Assembly (NCBI RefSeq): GCF_028561335.1
Contig: NZ_JAQQTG010000009.1
Location: 1,140 to 65,139 of the forward strand
Origin: Aequorivita todarodis
Lineage (GTDB): Bacteria; Bacteroidota; Bacteroidia; Flavobacteriales; Flavobacteriaceae
DNA length: 64,000 nucleotides
Direction: 5' to 3'
Shown here: positions 36,195 through 43,672 of the stretch, piece after piece
Position numbering within the stretch: the first letter of the stretch is position 1
Layout: the number at the start of each line of letters is the position of its first letter
Notes under the pieces: model-generated
What the model was told of the DNA's origin: nothing
The model's database searches: none
What the model saw: only the letters and a program-made list of their open reading frames with translations
Position numbers and translations under genes: made by a program

Positions 36195-36210
36195 CCCGAT
36201 AGCTATCGGG
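36195..36210. repeat. Copy of the 16-bp palindrome CCCGATAGCTATCGGG
   Basis: A perfect palindrome, identical to 8590-8605, one nucleotide from the stop codon of rluD. It could help end or protect the rluD transcript. Confidence 0.75.
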
Positions 36211-36211
36211 A

Positions 36212-37258
36212 TTATTCAATCACATGTTGCGAATAATTCCGCCACTTCTCCAAACAAGCCTCCATATCTTCGGGAATGGGAGATTCAAAACGCATAAATT
36301 CTCCGGTGGTTGGATGCACAAATCCCAAGGTTCGGGCGTGCAATGCTTGGCGTGGCAATACTTTAAAACAGTTTTCCACAAACTGTTTGTATTTGGTAAA
36401 GGTTGTTCCTTTTAAAATCTTTTCGCCACCGTAACGCTCATCGTTGAAAAGGGTGTGGCCTATGTGCTTCATATGCACCCGGATTTGGTGGGTACGCCCT
36501 GTTTCCAACCTACACGAAACAAGGGTTACATAGCCCAACCTTTCCAAAACTTTATAATGGGTAACGGCTGGCTTTCCCTTCTCCTCTTCATCGTTTTCGT
36601 AAACGGTGTTCTGCAAACGGTTTTTGGGGTGGCGGCCTATGTTGCCTTCAACGGTGCCTTCGTCTTCTTCCACATTTCCCCAAACAAGGGCTACGTATTC
36701 GCGCTCGGTGCTTTTGTCAAAAAACTGTTTGGCGAGGTGGGTCATGGCCTCCTCGGTTTTGGCAATAACCAACAGGCCGCTGGTGTCTTTGTCGATTCTG
36801 TGAACAAGTCCGGGACGATTACTACTATTATTGGGAAGATTGTCAAAGTGATAAGTCAACGCATTTATCAGCGTTCCGCTGTAATTGCCGTGACCGGGAT
36901 GCACCACCATTCCCGCGGGCTTGTTCACTACTAAAACTGCATCGTCCTCATAAACGATGTCAATTGGAATATTCTCGGGCACCAACAGAAACTCATACGG
37001 CGGATGCTCAAAAAGCACCGTTACCACATCATTGCCCTTTACTTTATAATTTGATTTTACGGGAACGCCGTTTACGTGGATATTTCCCGCAGTAGCGGCT
37101 TTTTGTATTTTGTTTCGCGTGGCCTTTTCAATCAGGTTCATCAGGTATTTATCTACCCTAAGTGCGCCCTGCCCCTTGTCTGCCTTAAAGCGGTAATGTT
37201 CGTAAAGATCATCACTGCCGTCGGTATCGTCAATTTCTTCCTCGTTAAAATTCGCCAT
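36212..37258 (-). CDS. rluD: RluA-family 23S rRNA pseudouridine synthase (RluD-like)
   Basis: Starting at ATG 37258 (MANFNEEE) the protein has 348 residues; an ATG at 37273 (five codons earlier) is also possible. An S4-like RNA-binding domain lies at about 20-85 ('LRVDKYLMNLIEKATRNKIQ'). The catalytic domain has 'HPGHGNYSGTLINAL' and the active-site motif 'GLVHRIDKDTSGLLVIAK' with the nucleophile Asp in HRIDKDTSG. 'GRTHQIRVHMKHIGH' is the RluA conserved C-terminal motif. The enzyme makes pseudouridines in helix 69 of 23S rRNA (RluD type), needed for normal 50S assembly. It overlaps the 3' end of the PASTA gene. Confidence 0.9.
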   Translation of the reverse strand: MANFNEEEIDDTDGSDDLYEHYRFKADKGQGALRVDKYLMNLIEKATRNKIQKAATAGNIHVNGVPVKSNYKVKGNDVVTVLFEHPPYEFLLVPENIPIDIVYEDDAVLVVNKPAGMVVHPGHGNYSGTLINALTYHFDNLPNNSSNRPGLVHRIDKDTSGLLVIAKTEEAMTHLAKQFFDKSTEREYVALVWGNVEEDEGTVEGNIGRHPKNRLQNTVYENDEEEKGKPAVTHYKVLERLGYVTLVSCRLETGRTHQIRVHMKHIGHTLFNDERYGGEKILKGTTFTKYKQFVENCFKVLPRQALHARTLGFVHPTTGEFMRFESPIPEDMEACLEKWRNYSQHVIE

Positions 37259-37877
37259 TGTTTTCTTCTTCATTTTGAACAGGCGCCTCTTGGTTTTCCT
37301 CGGAAGAATCTTCTTCAGATTGAATTCTGTTCAACGATTCATCACCCACGATTAAATCAATAACCGAAGTCTTTTGAAGCGGCGTGCCCGGTTCCAGCTT
37401 TTCGCCTTTGTAACGCAGTTCCAAAACGTTGTCGCTAATGTGCGGCCGGTAACTTATTTTTCCAATTTTAAAACCCATGGCCAAAAGTGTGGGCTCTGCC
37501 TGGCGGCGCGTGCGGCCCAAAACATCGGGCACCTCAATTTTCCGGTAGCCGGAAGGATTTAAGGTTAAATACAGTTTGCGGTCTTCCTTTACAAATTTGC
37601 CCGGTTTCGGAATTTGTTCAATTACCGAATATTTCGGGAAATCCGGATTGTAGTTTGCCGAATCGAGGATTTCGTAGCGCAGGTCCATTTCGTCCAACTT
37701 CTCCTCTACTTTGTCCAATGACATTTTTGCGAGGTTAGGTACTTCTATCGTTTCATTGTGGTTTGTACTAAAACGAAGCCACCACAATATCAAAAATGCC
37801 AAAACAAGCAAGGCAACGATGGCCAAGAGCAACTGTTTCAAAAATGCTTTGGAAAACACGAACTGGAAAAAAGTCAT
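37245..37877 (-). CDS. Membrane-anchored PASTA-domain protein
   Basis: The 210-residue protein has a single N-terminal TM segment (about 15-35), then two to three PASTA modules: 'ETIEVPNLAKMSLDKVEEKL' (about 45-115), 'KIEVPDVLGRTRRQAEPTLL' (about 115-180) and a Glu/Asn-rich tail. PASTA domains bind peptidoglycan fragments or the D-Ala-D-Ala end; in Flavobacteria this protein lies beside ddl and rluD as here. No kinase domain is attached, so it is not a PASTA kinase. It probably senses or organises cell-wall material in the periplasm. Its stop overlaps the rluD start by 14-29 nt, showing translational coupling. Confidence 0.85.
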   Translation of the reverse strand: MTFFQFVFSKAFLKQLLLAIVALLVLAFLILWWLRFSTNHNETIEVPNLAKMSLDKVEEKLDEMDLRYEILDSANYNPDFPKYSVIEQIPKPGKFVKEDRKLYLTLNPSGYRKIEVPDVLGRTRRQAEPTLLAMGFKIGKISYRPHISDNVLELRYKGEKLEPGTPLQKTSVIDLIVGDESLNRIQSEEDSSEENQEAPVQNEEENNGEF

Positions 37878-37936
37878 ACGTTTCTTTGTTACTACTTAAA
37901 AATATAAAAACCCAAAGGTAGTATCTTTTGTTGAAA

Positions 37937-37964
37937 GCCCCCTAACCCCCAAAGGGGGAATTTT
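37937..37964. repeat. CCCCCTAACCCCCAAAGGGGG element
   Basis: A pyrimidine-rich hairpin (CCCCC-AAA-GGGGG) followed by TTTTATTTTTT, in the spacer between divergent PASTA and ddl genes. A close copy lies at 51836-51860. It is a short dispersed repeat. Confidence 0.7.
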
Positions 37965-38055
37965 ATTTTTTGATATGTTTCTTGAAAATACAAATAAATT
38001 ACTATGTACTGCGACTGAATACTACCACTTGCAACTTTAGCGCACTTATTTTTAA

Positions 38056-38063
38056 TACTTTTG
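38056..38063 (+). promoter_or_regulatory. -7 element of a ddl promoter
   Basis: TACTTTTG is an exact TAnnTTTG match 25 nt before the ddl ATG at 38089. TTTA at 38036-38039 would be a weak upstream element at 16-nt spacing. Nothing better was seen. Confidence 0.45.
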
Positions 38064-38088
38064 TAAACGTAGATTTTAATAAATTGTT

Positions 38089-39066
38089 ATGGGTAAAAAG
38101 CATATTGCCGTGGCTATGGGCGGCTATTCCAGTGAGTTCGAGATTTCGCTTAACAGTGGCGGAGTGGTTTGCAACGCCCTCGATAAAAATAAATATGAAG
38201 TGTATCCCGTCCATATTTTGGAGGAAGGCTGGTATTTTGCTGCTAAAAATGGCACCAAACACCCCGTAAACAAAGCAGATTTTAGTTTTGACAACGGCAC
38301 CGAAACCATTCGTCCCGATGCCATCTTCAACACCATTCACGGAACGCCCGGCGAAGATGGCTATTTGCAGGCCTATTGGGAATTGCTGAAAATTCCGCAC
38401 ACGAGTACCGATTATTACCAAGCGGCACTGAGTTTTAACAAACGCGACTGCCTTTCGGTTTTGAAGAATTTTGGCGTTCGCGCAGCCAATTCGTATTATG
38501 TGAATGAAGGCACGGAAATCAATTTGGAGGAAATCGTAAAGAAAACGGGGCTGCCCTGTTTCGTAAAACCGAACCGTTCCGGCTCCAGTTTCGGCGTGAG
38601 CAAAGTCCACGAAATGGAAGAGCTGATGCCCGCCATTGAAAAGGCTTTTACCGAAGATTCCGAAATAATTATTGAAACCGCATTAGTGGGTGCTGAAATA
38701 GCAGTTGGCGTTTACAATAACGGAAACGAAATCATAGCGCTGCCCGCCACTGAAATTGTCTCGGAAAACGAATTTTTTGATTATGCGGCAAAATATCTCG
38801 GAAAATCACAGGAAATAACCCCCGCACGTATTTCGGAAGAAGAAACCCAATTGGTACAGCAAGAGGCCAAACGTATCTATAAACTACTGAATATGAAAGG
38901 TGTAACCCGAAGCGATTTTATCATTGAAAACGGAAAACCCTTTTTCTTGGAAATAAACACCAATCCCGGCCTTTCCACGGAAAGCATCGTTCCCAAACAA
39001 GTACGCGAAGCAGGGATGACGCTGACGGAGTTTTTTGATATATTGATTCAGAATGTACTAAAGTAG
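38089..39066 (+). CDS. ddl: D-alanine--D-alanine ligase
   Basis: The 325-residue ATP-grasp enzyme has 'AVAMGGYSSEFEISLNSG' at the N-terminus (the Glu and Ser of the first substrate site), 'NTIHGTPGEDGYLQAYWELL' and 'CFVKPNRSGSSFGVSKV' in the ATP-binding part. 'DFIIENGKPFFLEINTNPGLS' carries the Mg-binding Asp, Glu and Asn. It joins two D-Ala to make the dipeptide for peptidoglycan stem peptides in the cytoplasm. Length is normal for the family. It is divergent from the PASTA gene, which may recognise the product's ends in the wall. Confidence 0.97.
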   Translation: MGKKHIAVAMGGYSSEFEISLNSGGVVCNALDKNKYEVYPVHILEEGWYFAAKNGTKHPVNKADFSFDNGTETIRPDAIFNTIHGTPGEDGYLQAYWELLKIPHTSTDYYQAALSFNKRDCLSVLKNFGVRAANSYYVNEGTEINLEEIVKKTGLPCFVKPNRSGSSFGVSKVHEMEELMPAIEKAFTEDSEIIIETALVGAEIAVGVYNNGNEIIALPATEIVSENEFFDYAAKYLGKSQEITPARISEEETQLVQQEAKRIYKLLNMKGVTRSDFIIENGKPFFLEINTNPGLSTESIVPKQVREAGMTLTEFFDILIQNVLK

Positions 39067-39135
39067 TTGCAAGTTTCAGGTTACAAGTTGCAAGTTTTAT
39101 TGCACCACCACAACCTGTAACTTGCAACCTGCAAC
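39066..39135. repeat. Imperfect inverted repeat of a GTTGCAAGTT word between ddl and lpxB
   Basis: The arms at 39066-39090 and 39111-39135 match at 21 of 25 positions. The words GTTGCAAG and GTTACAAG recur inside each arm. The hairpin lies in the 85-bp gap and could end ddl transcription or process the message. Confidence 0.65.
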
Positions 39136-39151
39136 CCTTTAACCAAGACCA

Positions 39152-40270
39152 ATGAAATACTACCTCATAGCAGGCGAAGCCTCCGGCGATTTGCACGGAG
39201 CCAACTTGATGAAAGCCTTAAAAAAGGAAGATGCCGAAGCCGATTTCCGTTTTTGGGGCGGCGATTTGATGCGCGAGGTTGGTGGCACCGAGGTAAAGCA
39301 TTACCGCGAACTGGCCTTTATGGGCTTTGCAGAGGTTGTAATGAATCTGCGAACTATTTTTAAAAACATCAAATTCTGCAAAAAGGATATTGAAGCCTAC
39401 AATCCCGATGTCATCATTTTTATAGATTATCCCGGCTTCAACTTTCGGATTATGAAATGGGCACGGCAGAAAGGCTACAAGACACATTATTACATTTCGC
39501 CACAAATCTGGGCCTGGAAGGAAGGCCGCATCAAGGACATAAAACGCGATGTGGACCAGATGTATGTGATCCTTCCCTTTGAAAAGGATTTTTACGAAGA
39601 AAAGCACAACTTCCCCGTGCATTTTGTGGGCCATCCGTTGATTGACGCCATCTATAACAGAACCCAAGTTGATCCGAAGACTTTTAAGAAGGAAAACGGC
39701 TTGGACGACAGGCCAGTAATAGCATTGCTTCCGGGCAGCCGAAAACAGGAAATAAGGAAAATGCTGGAAATCATGATTTCCGTAGCCAAGGATTTTAAGG
39801 AATATCAATTCGTTATAGCGGGCGCGCCAAGTCAGGAAAAATCGTTTTACGAAACCTTTCTCAGCACAAAAAACGTGCATTTTGTAACCAACAAAACATA
39901 CGATCTTTTGAGCATTTCGGAAGCCGCACTGGTTACTTCGGGCACGGCTACTTTGGAGACCGCACTGTTTAAGGTGCCGCAAGTGGTTTGCTATAAAGGT
40001 GGGCGAGTGAGCTATGAAATTGCAAAGCGCGTTATTAAACTAAATTATATTTCCTTGGTAAATTTAATCCTCAACAAAGAAGCGGTTACCGAGCTAATCC
40101 AAAACGATTTCAACACAAAAAGATTGAAGGAAGAACTCACCAAAATATTGGCCCCCTACAAAAGGGCCACGATGTTTTTGGATTATTACGATTTGGAAAA
40201 AGCCCTCGGCGGAAGAGGCGCCAGTGAAAACACGGCAAAACTTATCTATTCCACAATAAAGGAGAATTAA
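39152..40270 (+). CDS. lpxB: Lipid-A-disaccharide synthase
   Basis: The 372-residue GT-B glycosyltransferase condenses UDP-2,3-diacylglucosamine with lipid X to form the lipid A disaccharide at the inner-membrane face. Signature motifs are 'GEASGDLHGANLM' at the N-terminus, 'YYISPQIWAWKEGRIKDIKR', 'FVGHPLID', 'LLPGSRKQEIRKML' and 'TSGTATLETALF'. Length and start (MKYYLIAGEASGD) are normal. It follows ddl by 85 bp on the same strand. Confidence 0.97.
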   Translation: MKYYLIAGEASGDLHGANLMKALKKEDAEADFRFWGGDLMREVGGTEVKHYRELAFMGFAEVVMNLRTIFKNIKFCKKDIEAYNPDVIIFIDYPGFNFRIMKWARQKGYKTHYYISPQIWAWKEGRIKDIKRDVDQMYVILPFEKDFYEEKHNFPVHFVGHPLIDAIYNRTQVDPKTFKKENGLDDRPVIALLPGSRKQEIRKMLEIMISVAKDFKEYQFVIAGAPSQEKSFYETFLSTKNVHFVTNKTYDLLSISEAALVTSGTATLETALFKVPQVVCYKGGRVSYEIAKRVIKLNYISLVNLILNKEAVTELIQNDFNTKRLKEELTKILAPYKRATMFLDYYDLEKALGGRGASENTAKLIYSTIKEN

Positions 40271-40314
40271 ATAAAATTTTATATTTTTAACCTTAAATCT
40301 CCTATTCCCAATCG

Positions 40315-40899
40315 ATGCGAAAACTACTCTTTTTTTCCTTTTTGGTTTTATTCCTAATATCGTGTGGAAGCACAAAAAACACGGGAAAGGTTCCAGAGGC
40401 CATTATCGGAAAAACTGAAAGGAAGACGAAGCCTACCCGAAAAGTTAGCCCCAGCAAAATTACCGCAAAGGAAGACGAAAAAAACAACGAGCCAGCCAAT
40501 TCTGAAGCAAGTGCCAAAGAAATAAAAAAAGATATCATTGATTATGCTAAAACCTTTCAGGGCACGCGCTACAAATTTGGCGGAACCACAGATGCCGGGA
40601 TGGATTGCTCCGGTTTGGTATGTACGGCCTTCCAAAAGGAAAACATCACCCTGCCCCGTATATCGAGGGATATGGCAAAAAAAGGAATCCTGATTTCCCT
40701 TAAGGAAATTGAGGAGGGCGACCTTGTTTTTTTTAAGACCAGTAGCCGCAATGTTATAAACCACGTAGGTTTGGTAGTTGAGGCCAAACGCGGTGAGGTA
40801 AAGTTTATCCACTCCACGACCCGGGCCGGGGTCATCATTTCATCGCTTGATGAGGATTACTGGAAAAAAGCTTTTGTGGAGGTGCGGCGGATTATTTAG
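40315..40899 (+). CDS. NlpC/P60 (C40) cell-wall hydrolase lipoprotein
   Basis: The 194-residue product has lipobox LISC (Cys 18). A low-complexity basic linker (about 25-75, 'KTERKTKPTRKVSPSKITAK') spans the periplasm. A C40 peptidase domain follows, with catalytic Cys in 'MDCSGLVCTAF' (about 97-100), His in 'RNVINHVGLVVEA' and a third polar residue in 'KFIHSTTRAG'. Such enzymes cut the gamma-D-Glu to diamino-acid bond of peptidoglycan stem peptides. It is an exported remodelling enzyme next to ddl and lpxB. Confidence 0.92.
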   Translation: MRKLLFFSFLVLFLISCGSTKNTGKVPEAIIGKTERKTKPTRKVSPSKITAKEDEKNNEPANSEASAKEIKKDIIDYAKTFQGTRYKFGGTTDAGMDCSGLVCTAFQKENITLPRISRDMAKKGILISLKEIEEGDLVFFKTSSRNVINHVGLVVEAKRGEVKFIHSTTRAGVIISSLDEDYWKKAFVEVRRII

Positions 40900-40944
40900 T
40901 TGTTCGTTTAATCAAATTTCCTTAATTTTAAGTAATTCTTTTCT

Positions 40945-40979
40945 CCCCAGTACATTTTAAGTTTCACTTAAAATTGGGG
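40945..40979 (+). promoter_or_regulatory. Hairpin over the comEC translation start region
   Basis: CCCCA (40945-40949) pairs with TGGGG (40975-40979), with an inner ATTTTAAGT/ACTTAAAAT stem. The hairpin ends 2 nt before the ATG of comEC at 40982, so it covers the ribosome-binding zone. It may limit translation, or end the NlpC/P60 transcript, though it has no T-run. Confidence 0.55.
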
Positions 40980-40981
40980 AT

Positions 40982-43027
40982 ATGAAATTCATAAACTTCG
41001 TAGTTGTAAAGTTTTCCGGTTTTTTGGTTTTGGGAATTCTCGCTTCGCATTACTTCCCATTCTTCTTTTTTCTACTACCCTTTCTTCTAATGCTTTTCCT
41101 TCTTGTTTTTATCCTTTGGATATGGGCGCGCAACCAAATTTTTCAAACAGTTTACTTCGGAATTGCCACCTATCTCTGCTTTTTCGCCGTCGGTTATTTC
41201 AGCTACCAAATGCGGTTGCCGTGGTTTCAGCCGAGACATTATTCGAATAGTATAGCTGAAGAAACTCCTGCATTGCTTCAACTGAAAATCACACAGATGT
41301 TGAAACCGGATACATTCAACTATAAATATTTTGCCGCCGTGAGCGCCGTAAACGGGGTATCGACGGACGGAAAGATATTGCTGCACGTTTCAAAGGATTC
41401 TTTGAAGAAAGAATTTTCAGTCGATGAAATTTTATTGGTTTACGCCCCAATCACCCAAATCCAGAAACCGCTGAACCCGCAGCAGTTTGATTATTCCGAT
41501 TATATGAAATCTTTGGGCGTTTATGCACAATTGCGAATTTCTGAAAAGGAAATTTTAAAAATCCGAAACGGCACCCCGACACTAACTGGAGCTGCGCAAA
41601 ATTTCCGTGCAAGCATCGTTGAAAAACTGCAAAAAACAAAACTGAAAACCGACGAACGTGCAATAATACAAGCACTCGTTTTGGGGGAAAAGAAAGACAT
41701 TGACAAAAACCTTTACAACGAATATGCCGCCGCGGGAGCCGTCCACATCTTGGCTGTTTCGGGGCTGCACGTCGGGATTCTGTACGCTATACTCGCTTTT
41801 CTTTTGAAACCCCTTGCCCGGTGGAAATTCGGAAGCTATTTTCAAGCCGTTTCCATAGTGCTTTTGCTCTGGGGCTTTGCGTTGCTTTCGGGCCTTTCGC
41901 CATCGGTGACGCGGGCGGTAACCATGTTCAGTTTTTTTGCAGTTGCCAAAATTTTCAATCGGGAGACCAATGCCATAAACACCTTATTCCTTTCGTTTTT
42001 GGCGCTTTTGATCATCAATCCGCTGTGGCTTTTTCAGGTCGGGTTTCAGTTGAGCTATTTGGCGGTGTTCTTTATTGTTTGGCTGCAACCCCTTTTTTAC
42101 AAGGTTGGCTATTCAAAATATTGGCTCGTCCGGAAAATTTGGACCATAGTGGCCGTTACCTTATGCGCACAGATCGGGGTGTTGCCATTGAGCCTTTACT
42201 ATTTCCATCAGTTTCCGGGGTTATTTTTGGTGACCAATATTGTGGTACTTCCCTTTTTGACCATTTTGATGTGCGGCGGAATTCTGATAGTAATTTTAGC
42301 TTCTTTCGAAATCCTTCCAAATTGGCTCGCGGCCAGCTATAATTTTCTGATTGAGGGATTGAATGGCTTTATCCATTGGATCGCGGTGCAGGATGAATTT
42401 CTTTTTAAAAATATCCCTTTTTCAACTTTGAAAGTTTTGGGAGCATATCTTTTGATAATTGCTTTGGCCCTATTTCTGAAACCGTGCCTGCTGGCAGACA
42501 GGAAATTGAATTATCGCCGTTTGGTTGTTTCGCTATTGTCCGTTTCCGCCTTCATTGCCATCTATATTTATGATGAATTCCGAACTTCAGCGAACCAACT
42601 TATCGTTTTTCAGAAAAGCAAACAGACCTTGATTGGCTATAAAAACGGAAAGCACTTAACGGTTTTTAAAAGTGACACAACCAAGAACATTTCCGAGGAA
42701 TACCCCATAAAATCATTCCGAAGCGCGAGTAATATTGATACCTATTCCGAAGAAGGGCTGCCAAAAATATTTCAATATAAAAACAGGAAAATTTTGGTTT
42801 TGGATAGTTTGGGAATTGTTCCGAAACGGAAAAACATACACACCATTCTACTTACCAATAGTCCAAAAATAAACCTCAACAGGCTTATTGACAGCCTTAA
42901 ACCGAAACAGATAATTGCCGATGGCAGCAACTATTTTACCTATGCAAACCGCTGGGAAAAAACCTGCAAACTAAAAAAGCTCCCGTTCCGCTATACCGCG
43001 AAACAAGGAGCTTTCCCAATAGAATAG
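40982..43027 (+). CDS. comEC: ComEC/Rec2 family DNA-uptake channel
   Basis: The 681-residue inner-membrane protein has hydrophobic segments at the N-terminus (about 7-70), a soluble DUF4131/OB-like part (about 95-205, 'LQLKITQMLKPDTFNYKYFA'), and a competence domain with several TM helices (about 230-500) containing 'AGAVHILAVSGLHVGILYAI', the family's most conserved signature. The C-terminal about 130 residues occupy the place of the metallo-beta-lactamase-like domain, but its HxHxDH motif is not visible ('HTILLTNSPKINLNRL'). ComEC passes single-stranded DNA through the inner membrane during natural transformation. The reduced C-terminus is usual in Bacteroidota as far as I know. A hairpin covers its start codon region. 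Confidence 0.93.
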   Translation: MKFINFVVVKFSGFLVLGILASHYFPFFFFLLPFLLMLFLLVFILWIWARNQIFQTVYFGIATYLCFFAVGYFSYQMRLPWFQPRHYSNSIAEETPALLQLKITQMLKPDTFNYKYFAAVSAVNGVSTDGKILLHVSKDSLKKEFSVDEILLVYAPITQIQKPLNPQQFDYSDYMKSLGVYAQLRISEKEILKIRNGTPTLTGAAQNFRASIVEKLQKTKLKTDERAIIQALVLGEKKDIDKNLYNEYAAAGAVHILAVSGLHVGILYAILAFLLKPLARWKFGSYFQAVSIVLLLWGFALLSGLSPSVTRAVTMFSFFAVAKIFNRETNAINTLFLSFLALLIINPLWLFQVGFQLSYLAVFFIVWLQPLFYKVGYSKYWLVRKIWTIVAVTLCAQIGVLPLSLYYFHQFPGLFLVTNIVVLPFLTILMCGGILIVILASFEILPNWLAASYNFLIEGLNGFIHWIAVQDEFLFKNIPFSTLKVLGAYLLIIALALFLKPCLLADRKLNYRRLVVSLLSVSAFIAIYIYDEFRTSANQLIVFQKSKQTLIGYKNGKHLTVFKSDTTKNISEEYPIKSFRSASNIDTYSEEGLPKIFQYKNRKILVLDSLGIVPKRKNIHTILLTNSPKINLNRLIDSLKPKQIIADGSNYFTYANRWEKTCKLKKLPFRYTAKQGAFPIE

Positions 43028-43054
43028 CCCGAATATGAAACCGAAAATGCTATC

Positions 43055-43588
43055 CTAAAATGTGTATTTAAAGTTTTTTTGATAATCCTCCCAAGCTTCC
43101 GTTGTGGTAATTTTCAAATAATCATCGCTTTGGATCATTTTTAGGAAAATTTCAAGCTGTTGCGGTGTTCTATAACCAGGCACGGCCTGAATAAGGTCTC
43201 CGTTTTCCCTGAAAAAAACCACGGTTGGATATGCGGTTACCTTCATAGCATGCGCAAACAAATGCTGTGAATTCCTTCCTTTTCTGGCAGGATCATAATT
43301 AGGGTTGGTATAGACAAAATCCTGATAATTTATCTCTTCAGTCCCTTCAGCATTGAATTTAACGGCATAATAATTTTTGTTGATGTATTCAATAACCTTT
43401 TTATCGCTAAAGGTGTTTTTATCGAGCATCTTGCAGGGGCCGCACCAAGTGGTATAAACGTCCATAAAAATCTTTTTGGGTTCTTTCTTTTGGGCGGCGA
43501 TGGCCTCGTTCATCGTCATCCACTTAATTTCCTGTGAATTAACAGAGCCAATGGTAAATAAAAAAACAATCAGTAAAATATTTCTCAT
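43055..43588 (-). CDS. Exported thioredoxin-fold protein
   Basis: The 177-residue product has a signal peptide (to about 18) and a thioredoxin-like domain with the active site 'WCGPCKMLD' (about 48-56), cis-Pro in 'VTAYPTVVFF' and the C-terminal 'GYRTPQQLEIFLKMIQ'. The 'DVYTTWCGPC' start and the long insertion after the active site fit the Bacteroidota thioredoxin-7/DUF255-like group. It should reduce or isomerise disulfides in the periplasm. It is encoded convergent to comEC and ends 27 bp from it. Confidence 0.88.
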   Translation of the reverse strand: MRNILLIVFLFTIGSVNSQEIKWMTMNEAIAAQKKEPKKIFMDVYTTWCGPCKMLDKNTFSDKKVIEYINKNYYAVKFNAEGTEEINYQDFVYTNPNYDPARKGRNSQHLFAHAMKVTAYPTVVFFRENGDLIQAVPGYRTPQQLEIFLKMIQSDDYLKITTTEAWEDYQKNFKYTF

Positions 43589-43613
43589 TTAATTCTTTTT
43601 AAAATTCTAAAAT

Positions 43614-43653
43614 AATAAAACAAATAGCGTTCCACAAAAAAGGAACGCTATTT
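43614..43653 (-). terminator. Strong rho-independent terminator after the POT/DPP4 operon
   Basis: AAATAGCGTTCC (43622-43633) pairs with GGAACGCTATTT (43642-43653); on the minus strand GTTTTATTATTTT follows. It ends the operon whose last gene stops at 43673. Confidence 0.85.
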
Positions 43654-43672
43654 ATATATAATGTATTGTGTA

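Noticed and set aside
39218-39982. 254-codon open frame opposite lpxB
   Set aside because: Antisense shadow of lpxB; no likeness and no start context.
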